DNA of 64,000 bases from Burkholderiales bacterium 8X (GTDB lineage: Bacteria > Pseudomonadota > Gammaproteobacteria > Burkholderiales > Burkholderiaceae_C). The stretch is taken from NCBI GenBank assembly GCA_902506565.1, contig LR732703.1, positions 4,718,375 through 4,782,374 of the forward strand, written 5' to 3'. The translations under genes and the position numbers were made by a program. Within the stretch, counting starts at the first letter, position 1. The number at the start of each line of letters is the position of its first letter. The notes beneath the pieces were generated by a model. It saw only the letters and a program-made list of their open reading frames with translations, was not told the origin of the DNA and searched no databases. Below, piece after piece: positions 42,993-50,921 of this stretch.

Positions 42993-44144
42993 TCACAGTC
43001 CGATGTCGATGTCGAACAACTCGCCCGCCATCTCGCCGGTCGCACCCGGGTCCTCGTTGCCCGCGACCCGATGGATGCGGTCGAGCGAGACGGCGGTGAC
43101 GACCGTCAAGGCCTCCAGCTTGGCGCGCCGGACCGCGACCACCGCGAAGGGCCAGTAGAGGCCCAGCGTGAGGACGATCAACGCCATGTTCTTCGATTGC
43201 AGCAGAAAGAAGCGGCGCACCGAGAGCCGGCTTTCGAAGCTCAACTCCGGCGCGCGCGTGTTCGACCACCAGAAGTTGTGCAAGCGCACCAGCAGGTAGT
43301 TCCGGATCAGGATGTTGAAGGCGCCGAATGCGACCAGCACGACCACGACGCGGCCTACCGACACGGCACGGCCGCCCGCGTTGCCGGTCAGGAACATCGC
43401 CACCACGAAGGCCACGATGACCAGGCTCGTGGCGATCGCGAGCCCCAGGGTCTTGATGAAAAGCCCATAGAGCACCCCAAGGTCGCCGCCCATCCGCGTC
43501 CGGATCTCGCCCAGCACGTAGTGATCGTGCTGGTACTTCTTGAGCCGCCACAGAAAATACGGAAAGCCGAACATGAAGACCACGGTGCCGATGCCGATCA
43601 AGGCCCCGAGAACGATCTTCAGGATGCCGTCTTCGCCCGACGGCGTGTCGTCTGCCAAGGTTCCGAAGAGAGCGAAGGGCACGAGCAGCAGCGCGAGCGG
43701 CAACAGGATCGCGCCGTAGGCACCGGCCACGTCGCCGGTGAAGCGGAACCGCAAGCCCCGCCAGCTGGTGTTGGCCAGCCGGAACCGCAAGCTGGCTCGC
43801 AGCAGGAGAGGCCAGATCGCCACGAGCGCCGCCAGGGCCGCGAGGGCGGCGATCTGTGAGAACTTGCCGGCGAAGGTGTAGGCGGCCAGCAAGGCGCCAG
43901 CCAGCAAGGTGCCGCGCAGCATCTTGAGCGGATCGCCGTGGAAGTCGAGCGAGTCGCCGGCCACCCAGGTGTTGCGGCAGAAGTAGCCGATCATCCGTGC
44001 CTTGGCCCACGGAAGATAGAAGCCCAGCGTCACCGCGATCAGCAGCAGGTTGACGATCCAGATGCGAAAGTATTCGCTGCCGCTCGCGGTGAATTCGATC
44101 GGATGGCGTTCGCTCGCAGTCGGCTCCGAAGCTTCGATGTCCAT
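42993..44144 (-). CDS. yjgN: YjgN family (DUF898) membrane protein
   Basis: The 383-residue polytopic protein has 8 to 10 hydrophobic segments. DUF898 hallmarks are EYFRIWIVNLLLIAVTLGFYLPWAKARMIGYF near the start, WRLKKYQHDHYVLGE in the centre, and YLLVRLHNFWWSNT with LTLGLYWPFAVVAVRRAKLE at the end. Function is unknown; the gene is frequently found with an M48 peptidase, as here. ATG 44144 starts the gene. It diverges from the glutathione S-transferase over 107 bases. Confidence 0.9.
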   Translation of the reverse strand: MDIEASEPTASERHPIEFTASGSEYFRIWIVNLLLIAVTLGFYLPWAKARMIGYFCRNTWVAGDSLDFHGDPLKMLRGTLLAGALLAAYTFAGKFSQIAALAALAALVAIWPLLLRASLRFRLANTSWRGLRFRFTGDVAGAYGAILLPLALLLVPFALFGTLADDTPSGEDGILKIVLGALIGIGTVVFMFGFPYFLWRLKKYQHDHYVLGEIRTRMGGDLGVLYGLFIKTLGLAIATSLVIVAFVVAMFLTGNAGGRAVSVGRVVVVLVAFGAFNILIRNYLLVRLHNFWWSNTRAPELSFESRLSVRRFFLLQSKNMALIVLTLGLYWPFAVVAVRRAKLEALTVVTAVSLDRIHRVAGNEDPGATGEMAGELFDIDIGL

Positions 44145-44251
44145 GTTTTCTTTCCTTCTCCCTGGCAGATGCCGGGCGTGATTCTGCCTCCGCGCTTCCC
44201 CTAGAATCGACGGCCGCTACAACGACGACTTTCCCCCCGGAGAGAGCCTGA

Positions 44252-44875
44252 ATGAAACTGATCGGATCCGCTGCCAGCCCGTATGTGCGGAAAGTGCGCG
44301 TGGTCATGGCCGAAAAGCGGCTCGACTACCAATTCGTGATCGAGGACGTCTGGTCCCCCGACACCACCATCGCCAGCTCCAACCCGCTCGGCAAGGTGCC
44401 CTGCCTCATCATGGAAGGCAGCGAGGCGATGTTCGATTCGCGCGTCATCGTCGAGTACCTCGACACCCTGTCGCCGGTCGGCAAGCTGATCCCGCAGCCC
44501 GGACGCGAGCGGGCCGAAGTCAAGACCTGGGAGGCATTGGCCGACGGCGTGATGGACGCCGGCGTGCTCTGGCGCATGGAAGCCACCTGGGGAATGCGTG
44601 CCGACACCGAGCGCAGCCAGGCGTGGATCGATCGGCAGCGCGGCAAGGTCGAGGGCGGCATCGCCGCCATGGCCAAGGGGTTGGCCGACAAGCCCTTTTG
44701 CACCGGCATCCACCTGAGCCTGGCGGACATCGCCGTGGGCTGCGCCATCGGCTGGATCGGCGTTCGGTTCCCGGAAATCGACTGGCGTGCCCAGCATCCG
44801 AATCTCGGCCGTCTCTATGACAAGCTGATGCTTCGCCCGAGCTTCGCGGAAACCGCGCCGTCGATCCCCAAGTAG
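44252..44875 (+). CDS. Glutathione S-transferase family protein
   Basis: The 207-residue protein has an N-terminal thioredoxin-like domain (MKLIGSAASPYVRKVRVVMAEK, with Ser9 as a candidate catalytic residue, and NPLGKVPCLIMEG with the cis-Pro) followed by the glutathione gamma-Glu contact region EAMFDSRVIVEYLD. The all-helical C-terminal domain ends RPSFAETAPSIPK. It fits the GstB-like bacterial group; substrates are unknown. A good GGAGAG site lies before the ATG, and TAGAAT at 44203-44208 may be its -10. The stop codon lies inside a short tandem duplication, and a terminator follows 63 bases later. Confidence 0.9.
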   Translation: MKLIGSAASPYVRKVRVVMAEKRLDYQFVIEDVWSPDTTIASSNPLGKVPCLIMEGSEAMFDSRVIVEYLDTLSPVGKLIPQPGRERAEVKTWEALADGVMDAGVLWRMEATWGMRADTERSQAWIDRQRGKVEGGIAAMAKGLADKPFCTGIHLSLADIAVGCAIGWIGVRFPEIDWRAQHPNLGRLYDKLMLRPSFAETAPSIPK

Positions 44876-44895
44876 TCGATTCCCAAGTAGTCGAT
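44867..44895 (+). repeat. Tandem 15-bp duplication across the GST stop codon
   Basis: CCCAAGTAGTCGAT occurs at 44867-44880 and again at 44882-44895, separated by one T. The first copy contains the GST stop codon TAG, so the duplicate repeats the last codons and stop. This looks like a recent small duplication. Confidence 0.8.
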
Positions 44896-44938
44896 CACCG
44901 AATCGACGATCCCGAGCGGCGCCTGGTGCCTGTCTCGC

Positions 44939-44962
44939 AAAGCCGCCCGAGGGCGGCTTTTT
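44939..44962 (+). terminator. Rho-independent terminator after the GST gene
   Basis: Stem AAAGCCGCCC / GGGCGGCTTT encloses a short GA-centred loop and is followed by TTTTT ending at 44962. It is 63 bases after the GST stop and in the right orientation to end that transcript. Confidence 0.9.
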
Positions 44963-44995
44963 CGTGTGCGCAGCGAAGAGCTCCCCGCTTCTTTC

Positions 44996-45018
44996 GAGCT
45001 TGCCCGATCGGCAAGCTC
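44996..45018. repeat. Perfect 9-bp inverted repeat overlapping a promoter-like -35
   Basis: GAGCTTGCC and GGCAAGCTC flank CGATC. The left arm overlaps the TTGCCC that could serve as a -35 element (45000-45005). The placement resembles an operator. No T-run follows, so it is not a terminator. Confidence 0.5.
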
Positions 45019-45028
45019 ATCCATATAA
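45000..45028 (+). promoter_or_regulatory. Orphan sigma-70-like promoter
   Basis: TTGCCC (45000-45005), 17 bases, ATATAA (45023-45028). This is among the better-spaced sigma-70 pairs in the window, yet no convincing gene starts downstream on this strand: the next gene (45247-45894) runs in the opposite direction. Confidence 0.4.
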
Positions 45029-45030
45029 AG

Positions 45031-45168
45031 ATGTTGCGAGGCGCCCCGTGCGAAGGAGGAGGAGGGAGGAGGAGAAGAATCGCCTCGGGATTTCATCCGG
45101 CCGACGTATCGACCCGAAGACCTCGCAACATGAAAACCGATGATGCAGCGCCAGTTTTTTGCGCTGCA
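45031..45168 (+). ncRNA. Candidate structured small RNA
   Basis: Downstream of the orphan promoter, arms ATGTTGCGAGG (45031-45041) and CCTCGCAACAT (45121-45131) are perfectly complementary over 11 bases. They enclose a loop that begins with a GGAGGAGGAG-type purine tract. A second hairpin, TGCAGCGC / GCGCTGCA (45144-45151 with 45161-45168), has six Ts in its loop. A 64-residue frame could be read from 45031, but it is Arg/Gly-rich and unconvincing. Calling this an RNA gene is a hypothesis from structure only. Confidence 0.3.
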
Positions 45169-45246
45169 GCGTCAGTTAGGAGCAGCAGGATCGCCGCGCG
45201 GTTCCCGATGTGCGGGTAAACATGTGTTTCAAGACATCGGCGCGGC

Positions 45247-45894
45247 TCAGTTCTGGCTGAGTTGTTTCTCGAGCGTGCGGATGAAGGCCCGGTCGTCCGG
45301 CGCGGTCATGCTCGAATAGGCGTCCACCACCTTGCCGTCGCGGCCGATCAGGTATTTGTAGAAGTTCCACTTCGGCGTCGTGCCGGTCTGCTGGGCCAGC
45401 TGCCTGAAGAACGGATTGGCATCCGCGCCCCGGACGGAGGACTTCGCGAACATCGGGAACTTGACGCCGAAGGTGCTTTCGCAGAAGTCGGCGATCTCCT
45501 TGTTGCTCCCGGCTTCCTGCGAGAAATCGTTGGACGGGAAGCCCAGCACCACGAGCCCGCGCGCCCGGTACTTCTGGTCGAGTGCTTCGAGCCCCTTGTA
45601 CTGCGGCGTGAATCCGCAGAAGCTCGCGGTGTTGACCGCCAGCACCACCTTGCCGGCGTACTGGCACAGCGGCTGCGGTTTCTCGTCCTGCAGGCGAGCG
45701 AAAGTGTGACGAAGGATGGGCGGGCAGCTCGCCGGGTCGCCGGCCACTGCGGTAGTCGCGGCGGCTGGCACCACGCCGGATGGCGAACCGCCGGTCAAAG
45801 TTGACCCTTGTGCAGCCGCTGTCAGGCAGGTCAGGCTGGCCAGCAGATAGCCGCCAGCGCGCAAAGACACTGCGGTTCCGAAGGAGATTCTCAT
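45247..45894 (-). CDS. Exported glutathione peroxidase-family protein (Cys-type)
   Basis: The 215-residue protein has a hydrophobic signal sequence at about 1-30 (SLRAGGYLLASLTCLTAAAQG), a spacer, and a glutathione-peroxidase domain from about 65. The peroxidatic Cys is in VLAVNTASFCGFTPQYKGLEAL, the Gln/Trp-type partners are in LGFPSNDFSQEAGSN and WNFYKYLIGRDG. It is the cysteine, not selenocysteine, form; such enzymes often use thioredoxin. Most bacterial homologues are cytoplasmic, so the export signal is notable. ATG 45894 has AAGGAG upstream and is preferred over ATG 45933. Confidence 0.88.
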   Translation of the reverse strand: MRISFGTAVSLRAGGYLLASLTCLTAAAQGSTLTGGSPSGVVPAAATTAVAGDPASCPPILRHTFARLQDEKPQPLCQYAGKVVLAVNTASFCGFTPQYKGLEALDQKYRARGLVVLGFPSNDFSQEAGSNKEIADFCESTFGVKFPMFAKSSVRGADANPFFRQLAQQTGTTPKWNFYKYLIGRDGKVVDAYSSMTAPDDRAFIRTLEKQLSQN

Positions 45895-46021
45895 GGTCTG
45901 CTTCTCCAATGAAAGAGTCGAATAAAGCCGCACTGGGCACTCGGCCTACGCTGATCATCGCGCCTTTGTCAATGGCAAGGCTGAGTGCATGACTAAAATC
46001 TACTGCTTCAGAAAGACATCG

Positions 46022-46879
46022 ATGCTCTACCCGGAACTCTTCAGGCAACTCGAATCTGTCCGCTGGGACATGGACAAGGACATTCCCTGGCAGTCCTTCG
46101 ATCCGACTCGGCTCTCCGACGAGCAGGCGCAGACCATCAAGATGAACGCCATCACGGAGTGGGCTGCATTGCCGGCCACCGAGATGTTCCTGCGCGACAA
46201 CCGCCACGACAGCGACTTCTCGGCTTTCATGTCGATCTGGTTCTTCGAGGAGCAGAAGCATTCGCTGGTGCTGATGGAATACCTCAAGCGCTTCAGCCCG
46301 CAGCATGCGCCGACCGAGCAGGAACTGCACGACATCCGGTTCGACTTCGATCCCGCGCCGCCGCTCGAAACCCTGATGCTGCATTTCTGCGGCGAGATCC
46401 GGCTCAACCATTGGTATCGCCGCGCGGCCGAATGGCATACCGAGCCGGTCATCAAGCACATCTACACCACCCTCAGCCAGGACGAAGCTCGCCATGGTGG
46501 CGCGTATCTCCGCTACATGAAGCGGGCGCTCGAGAAGTTCGGCGACGAAGCGCGCTCGGCCTTCACCAAGGTGGGCGTGCTCATGGCGAGCGCTCGGCGG
46601 ACGGCGCAGGCGCTGCACCCGACCAACCTGCACGTCAACAAGGCGCTGTTCCCGAACGACACCATCCAGAGCCGCATGCCCGATCCGGATTGGCTGGAGC
46701 ATTGGCTCGACACGCAGATCAAGTTCGACGCGACCTGGGAAGGCAAGGTCGGCGAGCGCATCCTGCACAACCTGAGCCTCTTGATGAACCGCAGCTTCAA
46801 GACCGTGCAGGAACTCAACCGGTACCGCAAGGAAATCGCCAGCACGCTCGGCCCGGCGCCGACCTACCAGGGCGCCTGA
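46022..46879 (+). CDS. Ferritin-like di-iron domain protein (acyl-ACP desaturase-like)
   Basis: The protein is 285 residues from ATG 46022, or 296 from ATG 45989. It is all-helical in character. It has two ExxH-type iron-binding motifs: EEQKH in FMSIWFFEEQKHSLVLMEYL, and DEARH in TTLSQDEARHGGAYLRYMKRAL. A further Glu is in HFCGEIRLNHWYRRAA. The arrangement is that of the ferritin-like superfamily members related to acyl-ACP desaturases; the reaction is not known. It diverges from the peroxidase gene and may, like it, relate to redox stress; that is only a positional hint. Confidence 0.78.
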   Translation: MLYPELFRQLESVRWDMDKDIPWQSFDPTRLSDEQAQTIKMNAITEWAALPATEMFLRDNRHDSDFSAFMSIWFFEEQKHSLVLMEYLKRFSPQHAPTEQELHDIRFDFDPAPPLETLMLHFCGEIRLNHWYRRAAEWHTEPVIKHIYTTLSQDEARHGGAYLRYMKRALEKFGDEARSAFTKVGVLMASARRTAQALHPTNLHVNKALFPNDTIQSRMPDPDWLEHWLDTQIKFDATWEGKVGERILHNLSLLMNRSFKTVQELNRYRKEIASTLGPAPTYQGA

Positions 46880-46899
46880 GCCAGCGCGCCGCTAGCGCG

Positions 46900-48135
46900 C
46901 TAGCGCCGCTCCACGATGATGGGCGCCAGCTGCAGGCCGTTGCGCACCTGCTCCGCGGTGTCGCGCGCCAGGTCGCGAGACGCGTAGGGCCCGGCCTGCA
47001 ACCGATAGGTGCCGCGCTCGTCGAACACGTTGAGCATTGAAGCCAGTGCGGGCATGGTCGCCACCACTTGCGACTGAAGGCGCTCGACGCCCTGCTTCTG
47101 CGAAAACGCACCCAGCTGGACCCAGTAGCCGCCGAGTGCCCGAGAGGTGTCGGAAGGCGAAGTCGCGGTCATCGTCGAAGCCATCGCGCTCGTCGATGTC
47201 GTCGAAGACACCGAGGCTGAAGCGATGGGCGGGTCCGTCGCGGTGCTCGAGGTCGCCGGGTTCCTCATGGCCGATCCGGCGTTCGTGGCCGGCGAGCTCC
47301 GAGGCGGTTCGGCCGGCGCCAAGGGTGCAAGCGTTTCCAGGTCGCGGACCTCGGCGCGGGGTGCCGCGACCACCGGGCTGGTCAATGCCATCGGCACGAC
47401 TGTGCCGTTGCCGCTGCCAGCGTTGTCCTCCGCCGGCATTCGCCCCGCGGCTCCGATCGGGGTCGAAGTTGCAATCGAAGTCGAGGCAAAGCCGCTTGCC
47501 GATCCGAATTGCGCCGATGCCGTCGTTCCTCCGATCGCCGCGCCCTGCGCCACGGCTGTCGCATCCGGCCCGCCGCGGCGCCAGGCGCCGGTTCGCACAT
47601 CCTCGTTCGTGATGCGCTCGATCTCCACCGGCGCCACGCCGCGCAACAGGTCGAGCTTCAAGGCGGCCGTGTAGCTGAGGTCGATCACGCGGTCGTCATG
47701 GAACGGCCCGCGGTCGTTGACCCGGACGATCGCCTCGCGCCCATTGGCCGGATTGCGAACCCGCACGTAGCTGGGCAGCGGGAGCGTCTTGTGCGCGGCC
47801 GTCATGGCGTACATGTCGTAGGCCTCGCCGCTCGCGGTCGCACGGCCGTGGAACTGGTTGCCGTACCAGGATGCGAGCCCGGTTTCGCGCAGCGGCCTGT
47901 CGTCGGTGATCGGAACGTACGAGCGGCCGGCCACCACATACGGCTTGCTGGTGCCGCCCGCGCCGCGGATCGGCTCGACGCGGGGCTCGGCGTCGGGCGT
48001 GCGATCGAGGCCGGAAGGCGTGCGAGCGCCGGGTCCGTCGCGACCGCCGCGCGAACCACTCGCGCAACCCGCAAGCACCGCGATCAACGACACGGCGATG
48101 CAGGCGCCGGCAACCCGACCGCGCCAGTCAGTCAA
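46900..48135 (-). CDS. rlpA: Septal ring lytic transglycosylase RlpA family lipoprotein
   Basis: The 411-residue lipoprotein has signal peptide VAGACIAVSLIAVLAGC with the lipobox Cys at 23. The RlpA double-psi barrel (about 80-180) shows GLASWYGNQFHGRATASGE and VRVNDRGPFHDDRVIDLSYTAA. A long Ala/Ser/Thr-rich linker leads to a C-terminal SPOR domain (about 335-411, GGYWVQLGAFSQKQGVERLQ) that targets denuded septal peptidoglycan. It starts with TTG 48135, supported by GGGAGG six bases upstream, and overlaps the glnE stop by 8 bases. Role: cleavage of naked glycan strands at the division site. Confidence 0.92.
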   Translation of the reverse strand: MTDWRGRVAGACIAVSLIAVLAGCASGSRGGRDGPGARTPSGLDRTPDAEPRVEPIRGAGGTSKPYVVAGRSYVPITDDRPLRETGLASWYGNQFHGRATASGEAYDMYAMTAAHKTLPLPSYVRVRNPANGREAIVRVNDRGPFHDDRVIDLSYTAALKLDLLRGVAPVEIERITNEDVRTGAWRRGGPDATAVAQGAAIGGTTASAQFGSASGFASTSIATSTPIGAAGRMPAEDNAGSGNGTVVPMALTSPVVAAPRAEVRDLETLAPLAPAEPPRSSPATNAGSAMRNPATSSTATDPPIASASVSSTTSTSAMASTMTATSPSDTSRALGGYWVQLGAFSQKQGVERLQSQVVATMPALASMLNVFDERGTYRLQAGPYASRDLARDTAEQVRNGLQLAPIIVERR

Positions 48136-50896
48136 AGGTAGCCTCCCATAGCGCGAGCATCGCCTTCCGTTCGGCGGCCAGCTGGGTCAGGGGCACCTGC
48201 GTCGGCTCCTCGTTCAACCGTGCACGATGCTGCACTCGGCGCAGCTCCCGGTAGGCTGCGGCTGCAGCGTCCGCGATGTCCTTCGGCAGCAGGCCGGCCT
48301 GGCCGGCGCGCAGCAGCAGCGCGATGTTGCCGACGTTGGGAATCAGTTCCGGATGGCGGCCAGCCTCGGCCAGCACCAGGAACTGCACCGCGAACTCGGC
48401 ATCGACCATGCCGCCCGGGCTGTGCTTGACGTCGAATCGCCCCGGCTTGACCGGATGCGCGGCGCTGACCTTCTTGCGCATGGCGACGATCTCGGCCTTG
48501 AGCGCGGCGCGATCGCGCTCGGCCGTGATGACGGCTTCGCGAACCCCGTCGAAGCGTTGCGCGAGCAAGGCATCGCCCAGCACGCAGCGAGCCCGCGTCA
48601 TGGCCTGGTGCTCCCAGGTCCAGGCGGTGTTGCTGCCGCGCCCGAGCTGGTACTTTTCGTAGGCCGAGAAGCTCGTGGTCAGCAGGCCCGAATTGCCGTT
48701 TGGCCGCAGCGCCGTGTCGATCTCGAACAGGTCGCCTTCGCGGGTCTTGACCGTCAGCCAATTGATGAGCTTGCGCACGAAGGCCGCGTAGACCTCGCTG
48801 GCGCGCTCGTCCTCGTCGTCGTAGACGAACACGATGTCCAGGTCGCTGCCGTAGCCGAGCTCCTTGCCGCCGAGCTTGCCGTAGCCGATGACCGCGAAGC
48901 AAGGCGTCTCGCGGTGCCGGTTGCGCAGGTGCGGCCAGCACCAGCGTGCGGTCACCCGCAGCACGCTGTCGGCCAGCGCGCTCAGGTCGTCCGCCACCTG
49001 CTCGACCGTGATGCGGCCTTCGACATCGCGCGCGAGCGTCCGGAACAGCTCGGCGTGGTGCGCGTGGCGCAGCAGGTTCAGCAGGCGTTCCTCGTCGTCT
49101 TCGCCGGTACGCCGCAGGGAGCGAAGCCGGTCTTCGAGTTCGCGCTCGAACTCGTCGGCAGCGAACCGCCCGGCCAGCATCTCGTCGCTGGCCAGTTCGT
49201 CGATCACGCCCGGATGCTGCACCAGGTAGCGGGCCGGCCAGCGCGCCGAGCCCAGGATCCGCAACAAGCGCTCCTGCACCGCCGGCCGCTCCACCAGCAG
49301 CGCGATGTAGCTCTCGCGGCGCATCAGCGGCTCGATCCAGTCGGCCCAGCGAAGCGCGGCATCGACATGATGGGCGATCTGCCCCGGTCCTTCAGCATCC
49401 GGCTCTTGGAGCCAGAGGGCGGTACGCCGCACCAGTTCGCGCAGGCGCGTGCGGGTGTCGTCCCGCAGAGCCAGCACCCGCGGATGGTCGCGCCAGTGGC
49501 CGATGCGCTCGGCGAAGGCCGGCGGCAAGGACGCGAGCAGGTCCGACAGGTCGGCCGCCGGCGCCGGGGCGCCGCCGTTGCAACGGGTGCAGGGCTTGGT
49601 GCCGCCGAGCAGCTTGTCGAATTCCTGCGCGACGAACTCGCGGTGCTGGTCGAGCTGGTGCAGGAACGGGCAGGCGTCGGGATAGCCGAGCGATTGGGCG
49701 ATCCAGCGCAGGTCGTCGTCGTTCACCGGCAGCACATGGGTCTGCTGGTCATCCAGGTACTGGATGCGGTGCTCCACCCGCCGAAGAAAGTCGTAGGCAG
49801 CGGCCAGGCCATCGGCGGCCTCCTGCGCCATCAGGTTGGCACGCGCGAGGCGCTGGAGCGCGCCCAGGGTCGAGCGGGTTCGAAGCTCCGGAAACTGCCC
49901 GCCGCGCACCACCTGCAGCAGCTGCACCGTGAACTCGATCTCGCGAATGCCGCCACGCGAGAGCTTCACGTCGTTGGCACGCTCGGGGCGTCCGGCGCTG
50001 CGCCTTGCCGACTGCTCCCGGATCTGCCGGTGCAGAACGCGCAGCGCATCGAAGACGCTGTAGTCGAGATAGCGGCGGAACACGAACGGCAGCACCACGT
50101 TGCGAAGGCCATGGGCCGAGCGATCCTCGACCACGGCGAGCGGCGCCACCACCCGGCTTTTGAGCCAGGCGAAGCGCTCCCATTCGCGGCCCTGCACCTG
50201 GAAGTATTCCTCGAGCGCGTCGAGCGACACCACGCTCGGCCCCGAGCTGCCGTTCGGCCGAAGCGCGAGATCGATCCGAAAGACGAAGCCATGTTCGGTG
50301 GTGTCGCCGACCAGCGCGTAGATGCGCTTCACCGCGCGCGAGAAGAACTCCTGGTTGGCGAGGCGCGAGCGACCCTGCGCATCCCCGGCGGTCTCGCCGT
50401 CGTGGTCGTACAGATAGATCAGGTCGATGTCGCTCGACACGTTGAGTTCGCGCGCGCCGAGCTTGCCCATGCCGACGATCCACAGCTGGGATCGCGTGCC
50501 GTCGATGCCGATCGGTGCGCCGTGTCGCGCCTCGAGTTCGGCCGAGGCTTCGCGGCAGGCGACATCGAGCGCGAACTCGGCGAGTTCGGTGACCGCGCGG
50601 GTCACCACCGAGAGCGGTGCCTGCCGGTTGCAGTCGAGGTCGATCAGCCGCTCCATGACCAGCTGCCGGACGATGCGCAAGGCCGCGCCGACTTCTTCGC
50701 CTCGTTGGCGAAGGGCCTGGTAGGCCTCGGTCATGTGGGGCCGCACCGGCTCGCCGGGCGGAAGCAGGTGCAGGTCGCCGGCATATCGGCGATGAAGTCG
50801 CTGCACGAATCGCGAGTATTTCGAGAGCGGCCCGGTGGCTGCCGCGCTGCCGGCAGCATCGCCTTGGAGGGAACCCGGTGGGAAGCTGGCGGTCAT
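48128..50896 (-). CDS. glnE: Bifunctional glutamine synthetase adenylyltransferase/deadenylylase
   Basis: GlnE adds and removes AMP on glutamine synthetase in response to PII and glutamine, tuning nitrogen assimilation. The 922 residues carry two nucleotidyltransferase domains, each with a diagnostic motif: VGMGKLGARELNVSSDIDLIYLYD in the N-terminal half and GYGKLGGKELGYGSDLDIVFVYDD in the C-terminal half, both with the catalytic Gly-Ser-Asp-x-Asp. SRGGIREIEFTVQLLQ is also conserved, with HSPGGMVDAEFAVQFLVL near the end. The ATG at 50896 lies only 25 bases from the divergent yhdP start. Confidence 0.96.
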   Translation of the reverse strand: MTASFPPGSLQGDAAGSAAATGPLSKYSRFVQRLHRRYAGDLHLLPPGEPVRPHMTEAYQALRQRGEEVGAALRIVRQLVMERLIDLDCNRQAPLSVVTRAVTELAEFALDVACREASAELEARHGAPIGIDGTRSQLWIVGMGKLGARELNVSSDIDLIYLYDHDGETAGDAQGRSRLANQEFFSRAVKRIYALVGDTTEHGFVFRIDLALRPNGSSGPSVVSLDALEEYFQVQGREWERFAWLKSRVVAPLAVVEDRSAHGLRNVVLPFVFRRYLDYSVFDALRVLHRQIREQSARRSAGRPERANDVKLSRGGIREIEFTVQLLQVVRGGQFPELRTRSTLGALQRLARANLMAQEAADGLAAAYDFLRRVEHRIQYLDDQQTHVLPVNDDDLRWIAQSLGYPDACPFLHQLDQHREFVAQEFDKLLGGTKPCTRCNGGAPAPAADLSDLLASLPPAFAERIGHWRDHPRVLALRDDTRTRLRELVRRTALWLQEPDAEGPGQIAHHVDAALRWADWIEPLMRRESYIALLVERPAVQERLLRILGSARWPARYLVQHPGVIDELASDEMLAGRFAADEFERELEDRLRSLRRTGEDDEERLLNLLRHAHHAELFRTLARDVEGRITVEQVADDLSALADSVLRVTARWCWPHLRNRHRETPCFAVIGYGKLGGKELGYGSDLDIVFVYDDEDERASEVYAAFVRKLINWLTVKTREGDLFEIDTALRPNGNSGLLTTSFSAYEKYQLGRGSNTAWTWEHQAMTRARCVLGDALLAQRFDGVREAVITAERDRAALKAEIVAMRKKVSAAHPVKPGRFDVKHSPGGMVDAEFAVQFLVLAEAGRHPELIPNVGNIALLLRAGQAGLLPKDIADAAAAAYRELRRVQHRARLNEEPTQVPLTQLAAERKAMLALWEATFD

Positions 50897-50921
50897 AATT
50901 CCTGACACAGCGCGAGCCTCA

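Noticed and set aside
44926..45219. A 97-codon frame in the GST-peroxidase gap
   Set aside because: It crosses the GST terminator and the inverted repeats, is Arg/Ala-rich and has no family features.
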